The position numbers and the translations under genes are program-made. A stretch of DNA of 64,000 bases from Myxococcales bacterium. GTDB taxonomy: Bacteria > Myxococcota_A > Polyangia > Polyangiales > Ga0077539. The notes beneath the pieces were generated by a model. It was not told the origin of the DNA. It made no database searches and was given only the letters and a program-made list of their open reading frames with translations. Location of the stretch: the NCBI GenBank assembly GCA_030652255.1, contig JAUSAZ010000209.1:1-64000 (forward strand), given 5' to 3'. Shown piece after piece: positions 1 to 10,281 of the stretch; position 1 is the stretch's first letter; every line of letters starts with the position of its first letter.

Positions 1-27
1 GAAGGTCCATCGAGTGTCGGTCCGAAA

Positions 28-47
28 GCCCCCGCGACTGCGGGGGC
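28..47. terminator. GC-rich hairpin, possible terminator
   Basis: Perfect 8-bp stem (28-35 with 40-47) around a GACT loop. On the minus strand it is followed by TTT. It lies about 130 bases beyond the stop of the VWA lipoprotein gene, so it could end that transcript. There is no long U-tract. The rest of 1-178 holds no gene I can support. Confidence 0.35.
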
Positions 48-178
48 GCCCTCGTGCGATAGCCTGGGGTGAGCGCCAACGCGCGAACCCCAGCGTCAAA
101 CGGGCGGCGTGTCTCACCAACGGGTGGCCGCCAAAGCGGCAAGATTGACACCCAGTTGGTATAAGGCCTTCGCAGCCC

Positions 179-1915
179 TCAGCGCGCGGGCGGGCTCACC
201 CCGCCGGGCGGCTCCGACGCGAGCGCCACGCAGTCCACCTGCGCCCTCGCTCCGCTGGGGACGCTGTCCCCGTCGGTGAACGCGATGCGCTGCACGCACG
301 AGGGGTTCCGCGGGTCGGGCCGCGTGTCGTAGTAGAAGCCGTGGGCGCCCGCGGGCGGCGCCTCTCCGAGCGCCACCGGCACCTGGTCGACCAGGCACAC
401 CTCGCGCCCGTCGGTGGTGCGCTCGGCGGGTCGGCGGCCGTGCACCGCGTCGCAGCGCGACCCGGCGCTGAGGGTCTCCCGAACCACGCACGACACCCGC
501 ACCGTCTCGCCCGCCACCGGGGCGCTCGGCACCGTCGGCAGGGCCCGCGGCAGGCAGCGCCCGCCGAGGGAGCGCCCGATGCGGTCGACGATCTGTCGCA
601 GCGCCGGGGCGTAGTCGAGCGCGCAGATGGACGCGACGGTGCCCGTCTGGTGGATCGTGTCGAAGCGCCGCGCGACCTCCGCGATGCGCCGCGACGGCCA
701 CGCCCTCGCGGGGCCGAGGTTGGAGCAGCTCGCCGCGGCGGCGTCGAAGCGCGTCCCCTCCTGGCGACAGGCGGGCATCATGGCGCTGCCGGGGCACGCG
801 GGCTCGCGGCGGTTGGGCCGCATGGTGAAGGGCCCCTCCGCGGCGTCGCCCTCGATGGCGTCCGCGCCCTGCGGTGTCGTCCCGAGCAGGCGGTCCCAGT
901 CGACCTCGGCGCCGCGCGTGGGCACCTGGAGGGGGACGCCGATGATGCCCGCGAACACCACGCGGTCGGGGTGCCCCGGCTTGAGCGACGTGAACCCGCG
1001 GTTGGGGTTGCGCGGGTCGATGTAGCGCTCGATCGGCCAGGTCGGGTCCTGCGCCGACCCCGGTGTGTATGTGTAGAAGCGCAGGTTGAGGTCCTCGTCG
1101 TCGCCCCACCCCGGCTGCGAGAGGTCGTACACGGAGAGCGCGTCGGTGCAGGGCTGGCCGGCCTCGGCGTAGCGGCAGTCGCGCACCGAGCCGTCTTCTT
1201 CGTCGCTGATGACGACGATGCCCAGCACGGCGTCGGGGCGCACGAAGCCCGCGTTGGGGTCGGTGTTGCCGGCCTGCTCTCGGGGGTTGTGCACGACGAG
1301 GGCGCGGTAGGCCGACTCCAGCTGCTGCTCGAGGCCGCAGCCGCCGGTGGAGAGGAAGGCGTTGCAGACGAAGTCGTCGCGAAACTCCGCGGCGTCGGTG
1401 GAGTCGGCGTCGAAGGTGAGGAAGCTCGGGTACTGGTTGGGGTTGTCGGCGCAGCGCGCGGGGCGGGTGCCCGCGGGCAGGGTGGTCCACGGGCGATGGG
1501 CGGCCATGGCGCGGCCCGAGCGCACGGGGTTGAGCAGCCCGTCGTCGCCGACGTCCGGGCTGACGTTGCAGCTCCCGACGTTGGCGCCGGGGGTGCCCAG
1601 GTCGGACGACACCACGCCAACGTGCAGGCTCTTCACCGGCGGGTGCGAGGGCTGCCCCGTGGCGGGGTCGTCCGGCGGGTCCACGAGCTGCTCGATGAGC
1701 ACGCGAAACTGCGCCCCGAGGCGCTGCTGGTACGCGAGCATCGAGTTGGAGTTGTCGACCACGAAGAGCAGGTCGACGCTGTCGACGCCGTTGTTGAAGA
1801 TCTCCGTGGTGAAGCTCGCGTTGAGGCGCTCGACGGGCTGCGCGCTCGGTCGCTCCAGGCACGCCGCCATCAAGGCCGCCACGCCGACCGGCCATCGGGG
1901 AATGGATCTGTTCAT
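179..1915 (-). CDS. VWA-domain lipoprotein
   Basis: Predicted 578-residue secreted lipoprotein of unknown role. The chosen ATG has an AGGAGGT Shine-Dalgarno 7 bases upstream and opens a signal peptide ending in a lipobox (LMAAC, Cys19). Residues 48-59 contain VDLLFVVDNSNSM, a von Willebrand A strand followed by a DxSxS MIDAS metal site. The later part is Cys-rich and resembles the long VWA lipoproteins common in Myxococcota, which have adhesion-type folds but mostly no assigned function. A longer upstream GTG reading exists but would bury the signal peptide. A second VWA lipoprotein lies at 36319-37467 with the same general plan but little evident similarity outside the metal site. Confidence 0.85.
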   Translation of the reverse strand: MNRSIPRWPVGVAALMAACLERPSAQPVERLNASFTTEIFNNGVDSVDLLFVVDNSNSMLAYQQRLGAQFRVLIEQLVDPPDDPATGQPSHPPVKSLHVGVVSSDLGTPGANVGSCNVSPDVGDDGLLNPVRSGRAMAAHRPWTTLPAGTRPARCADNPNQYPSFLTFDADSTDAAEFRDDFVCNAFLSTGGCGLEQQLESAYRALVVHNPREQAGNTDPNAGFVRPDAVLGIVVISDEEDGSVRDCRYAEAGQPCTDALSVYDLSQPGWGDDEDLNLRFYTYTPGSAQDPTWPIERYIDPRNPNRGFTSLKPGHPDRVVFAGIIGVPLQVPTRGAEVDWDRLLGTTPQGADAIEGDAAEGPFTMRPNRREPACPGSAMMPACRQEGTRFDAAAASCSNLGPARAWPSRRIAEVARRFDTIHQTGTVASICALDYAPALRQIVDRIGRSLGGRCLPRALPTVPSAPVAGETVRVSCVVRETLSAGSRCDAVHGRRPAERTTDGREVCLVDQVPVALGEAPPAGAHGFYYDTRPDPRNPSCVQRIAFTDGDSVPSGARAQVDCVALASEPPGGVSPPAR

Positions 1916-2050
1916 CGCAATACCTCCTGCCAGCGAGGTAGAGCAACCGCAGGACCACCCGGGAAAACAAGCCGATCGTGACGATCCGCCACCCGCCGCC
2001 GCCACCGCGGTTGGCGGCGCCGCCGGTGACCGCGCCCCCACCGCGCCGGC

Positions 2051-2989
2051 TCAGACGAAGAACGCCGCCTGGTCGACGAAGCGCACGCCCACGCGCTCGG
2101 CGAAGGTGCGGTCGGTGGTCATGTCGCCCACCATCACGACCTGCGCCCGGTCGAGCCGGTGCTTCTCGATGAAGGCCACGCCGATGCCCGGCATGGGCTT
2201 GCGGCACCAGCAGCTGATGGGCGTCGGGGAGTGCGGGCAGAAGGCCACCTCGATGTCGACCCCGAGCAGCTCGTTGGTGCGCGCGAAGCACGCGCGGGCC
2301 ACCTCCTCGGAGAGGACACCCTTGGAGACCCCGCTCTGGTTGGAGACGCCCAGCAGGCGGTAGCCCTCGGCGGCGTAGCGCCGGAGCACCTCCGCGCGCC
2401 CCGGGAGCACCTCCACGTCGTCGGGGCTGAGCGGGTACTTGTCGCCGCTCTTCGTGCGCCGCAGGGTGCCGTCGTAGTCGAGCAGCAGGCCCTTGTGGGT
2501 GTAGCCCTCGGGCTGCGCGCCGCGCACGAAGGCGACCCGCTCGACGGCACTGAAGCCCTCGGCGGCGGTGGGCGCCTCGAAGGCCTTGCGGTAGTGGAAG
2601 AGCGGCGCGGGGCCGAAGGTGTTGGGGTCGGCGCGCCCCACCTTCTTGATCTCCTCGGGCGAGAGCAGCCGGCCGTGCTTGCGCACGAGGCGCTCGACGG
2701 CGTTGTACTGCGCGTGCTCGATGGAGCTGTCGAGCCACACGGCCCTCGCGGGCACCGCCCGGCGGCGCGCGACGTCGAGCACCGCGGCGCGCGACGCGCG
2801 GGTGGCGTAGGTGTTGTCGAGCACCACCGGGGCGCCCTCGTCGAGGGCCCGCTCGACCAGCGGGGCGAGCTCGTCGAGGGTGCGGTCGCCCAGCGAGTCG
2901 CGGTTGATGCGGCGGTGCTCCGGGAAGCGCTGCGCGGCCCAGGTCGACTTCCCCGACGCGGGGTATCCCATCACCAGAACGATCTCCAT
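2051..2989 (-). CDS. Polynucleotide kinase-phosphatase-like bifunctional protein
   Basis: 312 residues with two enzymatic halves. The N-terminal half is a P-loop kinase (GYPASGKST at residues 8-16, as in Pnkp/AAA_33 kinases). The C-terminal half is a HAD phosphatase with DYDGT at 171-175, SNQSG at 216-220, RKP at 263-265 and GDMTTD at 288-293. Cys251, His253, Cys260 and Cys262 form a HisB/GmhB-type zinc site. The order kinase then phosphatase matches phage T4 Pnkp rather than human PNKP. The likely role is healing of 5'-OH/3'-phosphate nucleic-acid ends, although a small-molecule kinase/phosphatase is possible because the zinc loop is GmhB-like. The ATG is preceded by GAAGGGAG. It follows the next gene on this strand by 16 bases, so the two are probably cotranscribed. 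Confidence 0.8.
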   Translation of the reverse strand: MEIVLVMGYPASGKSTWAAQRFPEHRRINRDSLGDRTLDELAPLVERALDEGAPVVLDNTYATRASRAAVLDVARRRAVPARAVWLDSSIEHAQYNAVERLVRKHGRLLSPEEIKKVGRADPNTFGPAPLFHYRKAFEAPTAAEGFSAVERVAFVRGAQPEGYTHKGLLLDYDGTLRRTKSGDKYPLSPDDVEVLPGRAEVLRRYAAEGYRLLGVSNQSGVSKGVLSEEVARACFARTNELLGVDIEVAFCPHSPTPISCWCRKPMPGIGVAFIEKHRLDRAQVVMVGDMTTDRTFAERVGVRFVDQAAFFV

Positions 2990-3005
2990 CGCCGCGTGGC
3001 TCCCT

Positions 3006-3731
3006 TCAGGTGGTGAGCTCGAGGATGATCTCCGGGGCGCCCGGCGGGCCGTGCGGCCCCTCGAAGCGCACCAGGCGGTGCGGCGCGCCCCGCTCATACC
3101 AGAGCTTGTATTTCGGCAGCATGGGCTTGGCGAGCTCGGAGATCACCCGCCCCAGCTTCACCCAGTCGTTGAGGTCGGGGTACATCGACACCTCGCGCAC
3201 CTCGATGCGCCCCGCGGGGACGGTGAGCGTCGAGGTCTTGTGTTCCTCGTAGTAGACCTTGGCGACCATGCGGTCGGCGATCCAGGCGTGCACCGAGCGG
3301 CGCTGGCCGTCGAAGGGCATGCCCCGGAGCAGGAAGGGCAGGCACACCTCGGGGTAGGTGTCCGCGGGGAAGCGCAGCGGGCCGCGGGTGAAGTCCACGG
3401 TCTCCGCGCGGCACTCGACGCCCTGCTCGTCGACCATCGATCGGGTGAAGCGCTGGGCGCGGAGGGTGGGCTGGGCGTCGCACGCGAGGGTCTCGCGCAC
3501 CACGCCGCCGAGGATGTGCTGCTCCAGGGAGACCTCGACGCGCCCGCCGTTGCCTTCGCGGGTGACGCGGGTGGTGACGATGGCGAGGTGGGTGCGGGCC
3601 GGGTCGAGCAGCGCGTGGGCGTCGAGCACGGTGTGAAACGAGCGGTGGGGCCGCGCGGTGATGACGTAGCGGGCGGTCTCTTCGCCGTGGAGGGGCGGGA
3701 GCCCGAGGGCGTTGCCGGGGTCGGTCTTCAC
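3006..3731 (-). CDS. Conserved hypothetical protein
   Basis: 241 residues from a GTG start; no clear Shine-Dalgarno is visible and no earlier ATG fits. I do not recognise the family with certainty. There is no signal peptide or membrane segment. The body alternates short beta-like stretches (RYVITARPHRSFHTVLDAH, RTHLAIVTTRVTREG), reminiscent of DUF3108-type beta-rich proteins, with a charged C-terminus. It sits 16 bases upstream of the kinase-phosphatase gene and is probably its operon partner. Confidence 0.6.
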   Translation of the reverse strand: MKTDPGNALGLPPLHGEETARYVITARPHRSFHTVLDAHALLDPARTHLAIVTTRVTREGNGGRVEVSLEQHILGGVVRETLACDAQPTLRAQRFTRSMVDEQGVECRAETVDFTRGPLRFPADTYPEVCLPFLLRGMPFDGQRRSVHAWIADRMVAKVYYEEHKTSTLTVPAGRIEVREVSMYPDLNDWVKLGRVISELAKPMLPKYKLWYERGAPHRLVRFEGPHGPPGAPEIILELTT

Positions 3732-3755
3732 GCCGACACCGGCTGCCAGGGCTGA

Positions 3756-3786
3756 GGGAGGGAGGAGGGGAGGGAGGGAGGTGGGT
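3756..3786 (+). repeat. G-tract cluster, potential G-quadruplex
   Basis: At least five runs of three or more G separated by one to three bases (3756-3758, 3760-3762, 3767-3770, 3772-3774, 3776-3778, then GGTGGG). It lies between the pectate lyase stop and the GTG of the following minus-strand gene, in the G-rich orientation on the non-coding strand for that gene. Confidence 0.6.
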
Positions 3787-3847
3787 GGCTCATCCGTTGG
3801 GGCCGCGAGCCTGCCTCGGGATGCGGGGCAGGTTCAAGCGGCGCGGA

Positions 3848-5737
3848 TCAGCGGTTGTTGCGCACCCGGAGCGCGGCGAGCTCGTTGAGGTAGCACTCCA
3901 GGTTGGTGTACCCGGCGACGCCGGTCATGGCGACGGAGACGCTGGTGCCGTTGTGGTCCTGCACGGCGGGGTTGAGGCCCTTGGAGGTCTCCCAGGCGTC
4001 GGGCATGCCGTCGTTGTCGGTGTCCGCCGGGGCCGCGGGGGCGGAGCCCGTGTAGTTGAGGGCCAGCGCGTCGTTGGCGGGGTTGGTGTTGATCGGGCGG
4101 CTGTCGAAGGTGCCCGCGCTCACGTGTCCCATGAGCCGGCGGTCCATCGGGTCGCGGGGGAAGGCCCCGGCGTTGGCGACGGCGTAGGCGCGCACGTTGG
4201 CCGCGGGCATCACGGTCACCGCGGGGAAGTCGTGCCGCGCGGCGCGGCCCCAGGAGGGCCGGGCGGCGGTGTTGCCGCTGTAGTTGTTGCAGCAGTAGTT
4301 GAGGTCCCAGTCCTGGCGGGTGGGCCAGAGGTTGGAGCGGTTGTCGTTGAAGTACGCCGAGGTGCCCGTCGACGAGGGCTGCATCCAGATCGAGCCGAAG
4401 CGGTTCGCGGTGCTGGAGAACGACGAGTTACCGACCCAGTTCATCTGATAGAAGATCCACGATCCGGAGTTGGCGCCGGAGATGTTCGTGGGGTTCACGT
4501 CGATGAAGTAGCGCTGATCCCAGATGAGGTTGTTGGTCAGCTCGACGCGCATGGTGGTGTTCGCCGCCGCCGAGCCGCTCTCGCGGGAGAACTCGGGATA
4601 GCGCCCCTGGATGCGGTTCCAGGTGTTGCGAATGAGGGTCAGGTTGTCGAGCGCGTAGCCCGCCGCGGGGTTGGTGTAGTTGATGAGCATCCCGCCGTAG
4701 TTGGCGTGGTCGCCGATGGTCTCCGCCAGGATGCTGTCCTGGATGGTGATGTTGTTGGCGTACGAGATCTCCGCGGCCTCGTCCTGGGCGTTGCCCATGG
4801 AGAGGTGGTCGATGACGCCGTTGCGGGCGTAGCGCAGGCGCAGCGCGTCGGGGAAGGAGCCGTTCGCGGGGCGCGAGCGGAGGTGGCGCACGACGAAGTT
4901 GCTCACGCCGCGGGCGTTGGCCCCGCACTGCTGGTCGCAGTAGCTGGCCTCGGTGGTGTGGAAGCCGCGAACCGTGACGCCCGCGGGCGAGGTCTGCCCC
5001 GCGACGGTGACGTCACCCGACTTGAGCCAGGCCTCTCCATTGATGACCCCGCTCACCTTGAAGAGGATGTAGCGCGGACCGGTCTGCTGGAGCGCGTCGT
5101 TGAGCGAGCCCGCGCCGGAGGTGTTGAGGTTGGTCACATAGATCACCCGACCGCCGCGGCCGCCGGTGGCGGAGGCGCCGAAGCCCTCGGCGCCCGGGAA
5201 GGCGCGCAGCCCGCTGGAGGGGGTCGTGGTGCCGGTGACGGTGCCCGCGTCCGCCGGGGCGGCGACGGGCGGGGTCACGGCGACGCCGCTGTCGCGGACG
5301 CCGGTGTCGGCCGGGCCGGTGTCGCGGACGCCGCTGTCGCGGACGCCGGAGTCGACCGGGCCGGTGTCACGAACGCCCGAGTCACGGACGCCCGAGTCGC
5401 GTACGCCGGTGTCCCGGACGCCCGAGTCACGGCTCGTGGTGGTCGTGATGGCGGACGCGGAGACCGGGGTGCAGGCCACGTACCCGTCGAGGCTGTAGCA
5501 GTCGTTATCGGAGTCGCAGAAGCACTTCGCCTCGCCGGGCCAGCAGTTGCGGATCTGGCCGGCGGCGTTGCGAGGATCCCCGCGGCCGTCCCGGGTCACG
5601 GACTCCGGGCAGGCGCGGACGGTAACCGCACTGGAGGTCATATCAGAGATGGAGTCAGCGTCGTCCACCGGAGCACATCCGGCTGCGAACGAGATCGCCA
5701 TCGCGGAGAGAACGGGAATGGTCAATGAGCAGCGCAT
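3848..5737 (-). CDS. Pectate lyase-type lipoprotein
   Basis: 629 residues. The signal peptide MRCSLTIPVLSAMAISFAAGC ends in a lipobox. Residues of about 85-155 form a low-complexity linker built from DSGVRD/DTGVRD units. The catalytic part starts at LRAFPGAEGFGA, the hallmark opening of family PL1-like secreted polysaccharide lyases, and continues as a right-handed beta-helix with many Asn ladders. The C-terminus carries a Ca-binding DTDNDGMPDAWE segment and a GYTNLECYLN tail, both usual in this group. The expected role is extracellular cleavage of a uronate polysaccharide. An in-frame TTG at 5771-5773 would add 12 residues before the signal peptide. I prefer the ATG because it gives a normal lipoprotein leader. 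Confidence 0.85.
   Translation of the reverse strand: MRCSLTIPVLSAMAISFAAGCAPVDDADSISDMTSSAVTVRACPESVTRDGRGDPRNAAGQIRNCWPGEAKCFCDSDNDCYSLDGYVACTPVSASAITTTTSRDSGVRDTGVRDSGVRDSGVRDTGPVDSGVRDSGVRDTGPADTGVRDSGVAVTPPVAAPADAGTVTGTTTPSSGLRAFPGAEGFGASATGGRGGRVIYVTNLNTSGAGSLNDALQQTGPRYILFKVSGVINGEAWLKSGDVTVAGQTSPAGVTVRGFHTTEASYCDQQCGANARGVSNFVVRHLRSRPANGSFPDALRLRYARNGVIDHLSMGNAQDEAAEISYANNITIQDSILAETIGDHANYGGMLINYTNPAAGYALDNLTLIRNTWNRIQGRYPEFSRESGSAAANTTMRVELTNNLIWDQRYFIDVNPTNISGANSGSWIFYQMNWVGNSSFSSTANRFGSIWMQPSSTGTSAYFNDNRSNLWPTRQDWDLNYCCNNYSGNTAARPSWGRAARHDFPAVTVMPAANVRAYAVANAGAFPRDPMDRRLMGHVSAGTFDSRPINTNPANDALALNYTGSAPAAPADTDNDGMPDAWETSKGLNPAVQDHNGTSVSVAMTGVAGYTNLECYLNELAALRVRNNR
5286..5440 (-). 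repeat. Degenerate repeat encoding DSGVRD/DTG linker
   Basis: Runs of the unit gtcgcggacgccg/gtcacggacgcccga inside the pectate lyase gene encode about ten alternating DSGVRD and DTGVRD hexapeptides. It is probably a flexible stalk between the lipid anchor and the enzyme. Copy number may vary between strains. Confidence 0.7.
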
Positions 5738-6378
5738 GGGTCGCAACAAAACCGGGATCACGGTTGGTGGCAAACCGAAAAACGATTGGATCCAGCGTCG
5801 CTACATCGTTGAGAGTTGTCGTGAATCAAGGGTTCAACGGGGGGTGCCGTGAACCCGATCCGGAGATTTCCAGAGATGTAGGCTGGCGATTACCGGGAAA
5901 GATCCTTGGCGAGATGGCCGAAAGGGAGGAAATCGCGTGGTCACATCGACCGTGCGTGTAGGCCGGGGTCGTCATGTCGATTTCTGTCCAGGCGGAACCC
6001 CCGGAGCAGGGGATGCGCCCCATCGCCCGCAAGAATTGCCAGAAAGCCGTTGAATATCATCGGCTTATGGTGATTCTGCCGGGCCTGGTCCATCGCTCGA
6101 AAGCCCGAAACTTCCGCTGGAACCGTAAGCCCTGGGTCACGGCGAGGTGAGGCCCGCGTCGTCGCGGTGGCGCCTCCCGGGGGTGGCACCCCGAGGCGGT
6201 GAGGTCTGCGCGAGGCCCGTCCAATCGATATCGATATCGGTAATGACCGATGATGGATATCGGTAATGGCCGCGCGGTCGACGCCCATGGAGGGTGAGCT
6301 CAACCCCCCCGCCGGGCGCGGGCCGACTCCGGCGGTGACGCGGGCCCGCGGGTGGCGTTAGAGTCCCCCCCCTCTCCG
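5738..6378. other. Divergent intergenic region, about 640 bases
   Basis: Separates the minus-strand pectate lyase gene from the plus-strand HEAT-like gene, so it must hold divergent promoters. It is visibly less GC-rich than its flanks. The only clear structure is the pair of direct repeats and palindrome near 6226-6268. Short open frames here have no coding character. Confidence 0.6.
6226..6268. promoter_or_regulatory. Operator candidate: palindrome plus 13-bp direct repeats
   Basis: A perfect 14-bp palindrome (CGATATCGATATCG, 6226-6239) overlaps the first of two identical 13-bp repeats, GATATCGGTAATG at 6233-6245 and 6256-6268. The repeats are 23 bases apart start to start, about two helical turns, as for a cooperatively bound regulator. 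They lie about 110 bases upstream of the start at 6379 and about 490 bases upstream of the pectate lyase start. Confidence 0.5.
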
Positions 6379-8169
6379 ATGTCGACCCTGCTCAATGACG
6401 AAGCGATGGCCCGCGCCCGCGCGGCGATGCGCTCGGCCCAGCCGCAGAACGCGGTGCAGATCCTCATCGGCGCCGCGGCGCAGACGCACCTCCAGGCGCG
6501 CGACTACGACGAGCTCATCCGGCTGCTCGCCGACGCGCTCCAGCAGATCGGGCTGCTGCGCGCGGCGGCCTCGGTGTGGCTCTACCTGAAGGACGGCCGG
6601 CGCATGGCGCAGGTCAGCGGCAACGAGCCGCGGGACCTCGCGCGCGCTGCCATCCTCGACGGCAACTACGCGGCGGCGGCGCAGCACTACCGGGCGGCGC
6701 GCTGGCCCGCGCACGCGGCCATCGCGTCGGAGAAGGCCCGGCTCTACCCGCAGGCGCGGCTGCTCTGGGAGGAGGTGCAGGCCGACCCCCGGCTGCGCGA
6801 GGACCCGTACAACGCCGCCCTGGTGAGCTTCAACCTCGGGCGGGTGCTCACCGAGCTGCGCGACGCGCCGGGCGCCCAGCGGGGGAGGGTGCGCGCGATG
6901 CGGCTCCTGGAGGAGGCCGCGGACCTCTTCGAGGCGCGCGGCCTGCGCGAGCGGGCCTTCGACTGCTTCCAGGTGCTGCTCACCCTCGGCGCGGAGACCG
7001 GCAGCTTCGAGAACCTCGCCGAGGGCTACCTCAACTGCGTGCGCATCCTGCGCGAAGACCACCTGAAGTATTACGCCCTCCAGTATTACGAGGACTTCAT
7101 CGTGCGGGCCGAGCGGGCCCACGAGCACCACGCCGTCGCCACCATCGTGCACGAGGCGGCGGACTACGCGCGCTCCCTCGGGCTGCCCTTCCACCCGGCC
7201 CTGCGGATGCGCGAGGCCGAGGCGTGGCGCAGCGCGGCCGAGCACATCCTGCGCACCGGCGGCTCGGTCGAGCTCGCGGAGAACGCCCTGCTCGCCGCCG
7301 TGGGGGCCTTCTCCGGGGTGGGCATGCACGGCCGCGCGGTCGCGGTCTTCGGGGTGCTCGCGCAGATGCCGGGCATCGAGGAGGAGCGTGCGAAGCGCTA
7401 CGCCGCGCTGCGGGCGCGCTACGGCGACGCGAAGGACGAGACGCTGCGGGTGGCGGCGGTGCCCGAGTACCTCAAGCTCCCGGTGGCCTACCCCGACATC
7501 TGGAACGTCGACGTCGTGGAGTGGGAGGAGGACGGCGACGCGGTCGAGGCCTGCGGGGAGATCCTGCTCGACGGCACGCTGCCCGACTTCGTGCGTCGCA
7601 AGGCCCTGCTAGCCCGGCTGGTGCCCCTCACGGCGCGCGAGCCGGGGCACCCCAACACGCTGGCGCAGCTGGCCGAGGCGCTGGGTCAGGTGCAGCTCTA
7701 CGCCGTGCTCTCGCCCCTGGAGCACCTCTTCGACCGCGGTCGCGGCGACGTGCGGGTGGCGGCGCTGCGGGCGGCCCGGTCGCTCTTCTTCAAGCGCACC
7801 TTCATGCTGCTGATGAAGGGCGTCGCGGAGGCCGACCCCGCGGTGCGCACCGCGGCCGTCGAGGCCATCCAGCTCCTGCACTTCCCCCACGCCTTCGACC
7901 CCCTGTCGCGGCTGCACCGCGACCAGTCCGACGTGACGGTGCGCGCCGCGGCGCTCAACTCCATCGGGCGCATCCCCTCGCTGGAGGCGGTGGAGTACCT
8001 CATCGGCACGCTGCGCCACGGCAGCCCCGAGGAGCGCCAGCTCGCCGCCGACCTCCTGGTGCGCCACGACGCCGCGGAGGCCACCGGGGCCATCCAGGCG
8101 GCGCTCGCGCAGGAGTCCGGCGAGATGCAACAGCTGCTCATCAACGTGCTACGGCGCCGCAACCGCTGA
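6379..8169 (+). CDS. TPR/HEAT-like helical repeat protein
   Basis: 596 residues, cytoplasmic, no signal peptide. The N-terminal two thirds are TPR-like helical hairpins (DGNYAAAAQHYRAARWPAHA and similar). The C-terminal part (about 420-595) has HEAT-like repeats with the pattern DPAVRTAAVEAI, DVTVRAAALNSIGRI and SPEERQLAADLL. It is most likely a protein-protein scaffold; I cannot name a partner. The ATG lacks a Shine-Dalgarno; a GTTAGAGT box sits 15 bases upstream. An in-frame GTG at 6352 would add nine residues. Confidence 0.75.
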   Translation: MSTLLNDEAMARARAAMRSAQPQNAVQILIGAAAQTHLQARDYDELIRLLADALQQIGLLRAAASVWLYLKDGRRMAQVSGNEPRDLARAAILDGNYAAAAQHYRAARWPAHAAIASEKARLYPQARLLWEEVQADPRLREDPYNAALVSFNLGRVLTELRDAPGAQRGRVRAMRLLEEAADLFEARGLRERAFDCFQVLLTLGAETGSFENLAEGYLNCVRILREDHLKYYALQYYEDFIVRAERAHEHHAVATIVHEAADYARSLGLPFHPALRMREAEAWRSAAEHILRTGGSVELAENALLAAVGAFSGVGMHGRAVAVFGVLAQMPGIEEERAKRYAALRARYGDAKDETLRVAAVPEYLKLPVAYPDIWNVDVVEWEEDGDAVEACGEILLDGTLPDFVRRKALLARLVPLTAREPGHPNTLAQLAEALGQVQLYAVLSPLEHLFDRGRGDVRVAALRAARSLFFKRTFMLLMKGVAEADPAVRTAAVEAIQLLHFPHAFDPLSRLHRDQSDVTVRAAALNSIGRIPSLEAVEYLIGTLRHGSPEERQLAADLLVRHDAAEATGAIQAALAQESGEMQQLLINVLRRRNR

Positions 8170-8233
8170 GCGCCTCCCTCCCTCCCAACCCCTGATACCC
8201 ACTCAACGCACCGAGCGACGCAAAGGGCACCTG

Positions 8234-9544
<1,311 letters not shown>

Positions 9545-9552
9545 CGGGTCGC

Positions 9553-10272
9553 GTGGTCGCGCTCGCCGCCCTGGTGATGGTCGCCATCGCGCTGGAGTCC
9601 ATCGTGGGCTTCGGCGCGACGGTGCTCGTGCTCTCGCTCGGCACCTGGGTGCTCCCGGTGACCGCCCTTCTCCCGGCGTACATCCCCGTGAACATGGCCC
9701 TGTCGGCGTCCATCGCGTGGCGCGACTGGCGCCACGTGGACGGGGCGCTGCTCGCCCGGCGGGTGCTGCCGATGGCGGGCGCGGGCCTGCTGGTGGGCCT
9801 CTCGCTCTACCGCTACGCCGCGCGCCCGGAGCTGCAGCGGGCCTTCGGGGTGATGGTGGTGCTCATCGGCCTCAACGAGCTGCGCAAGGAGATCTGGGCC
9901 CCGGCGAGCGTGGCCGTGGGGCGGGCGCGCGGCAACGCGCTGCTGGCGGCGGGCGGCGTGGTGCACGGGGTGTTTGGCACCGGGGGCGTGCTCATCGTGG
10001 CGGCGCTGGCGGGCGACCGGCTGGAGAAGCGCCGGATGCGCGCCACGCTGGCGGCGATGTGGCTGGTGATGAACACCGCGATGATGGTGAACTTCATCGG
10101 GCACGGCGCGGTGGGGGCGACCTCGCTGCGGCGCTCGGCGCTGCTGCTCCCGGCCGTGGCGCTCGGCGGGGCCTTGGGCGACTGGGTGCACCGCCGCGTG
10201 GCCGAGCGGCCCTTCCGCATCGGGATGGCCCTGGTGATGACCGCCGCAGGCGTCGCGACGGCGCTGCGCTAG
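9553..10272 (+). CDS. TauE/SafE family membrane exporter
   Basis: 239-residue polytopic membrane protein with roughly seven or eight hydrophobic helices. It shows the two-fold internal pattern of the TauE/SafE (DUF81) family, with GFGATVLVLSLGTWVLP in the first half and GVFGTGGVLIVAALAG in the second. The family exports sulfite, sulfoacetate and related organic anions; the substrate here is unknown. It starts with GTG 8 bases after the lyase-like gene and is followed 9 bases later by the epimerase-like gene, so the three are likely an operon. Confidence 0.85.
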   Translation: MVALAALVMVAIALESIVGFGATVLVLSLGTWVLPVTALLPAYIPVNMALSASIAWRDWRHVDGALLARRVLPMAGAGLLVGLSLYRYAARPELQRAFGVMVVLIGLNELRKEIWAPASVAVGRARGNALLAAGGVVHGVFGTGGVLIVAALAGDRLEKRRMRATLAAMWLVMNTAMMVNFIGHGAVGATSLRRSALLLPAVALGGALGDWVHRRVAERPFRIGMALVMTAAGVATALR

Positions 10273-10281
10273 AGGGATCGT

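Noticed and set aside
69..164. 31-codon GTG reading frame (plus strand) with a GATAGC box upstream
   Set aside because: Too short, no Shine-Dalgarno, no recognisable peptide; the box is only 5 bases before the GTG.
5941..6303. 120-codon minus-strand frame in the divergent intergenic region
   Set aside because: Lower-GC region with no codon-phase bias, contains the direct repeats, no family.
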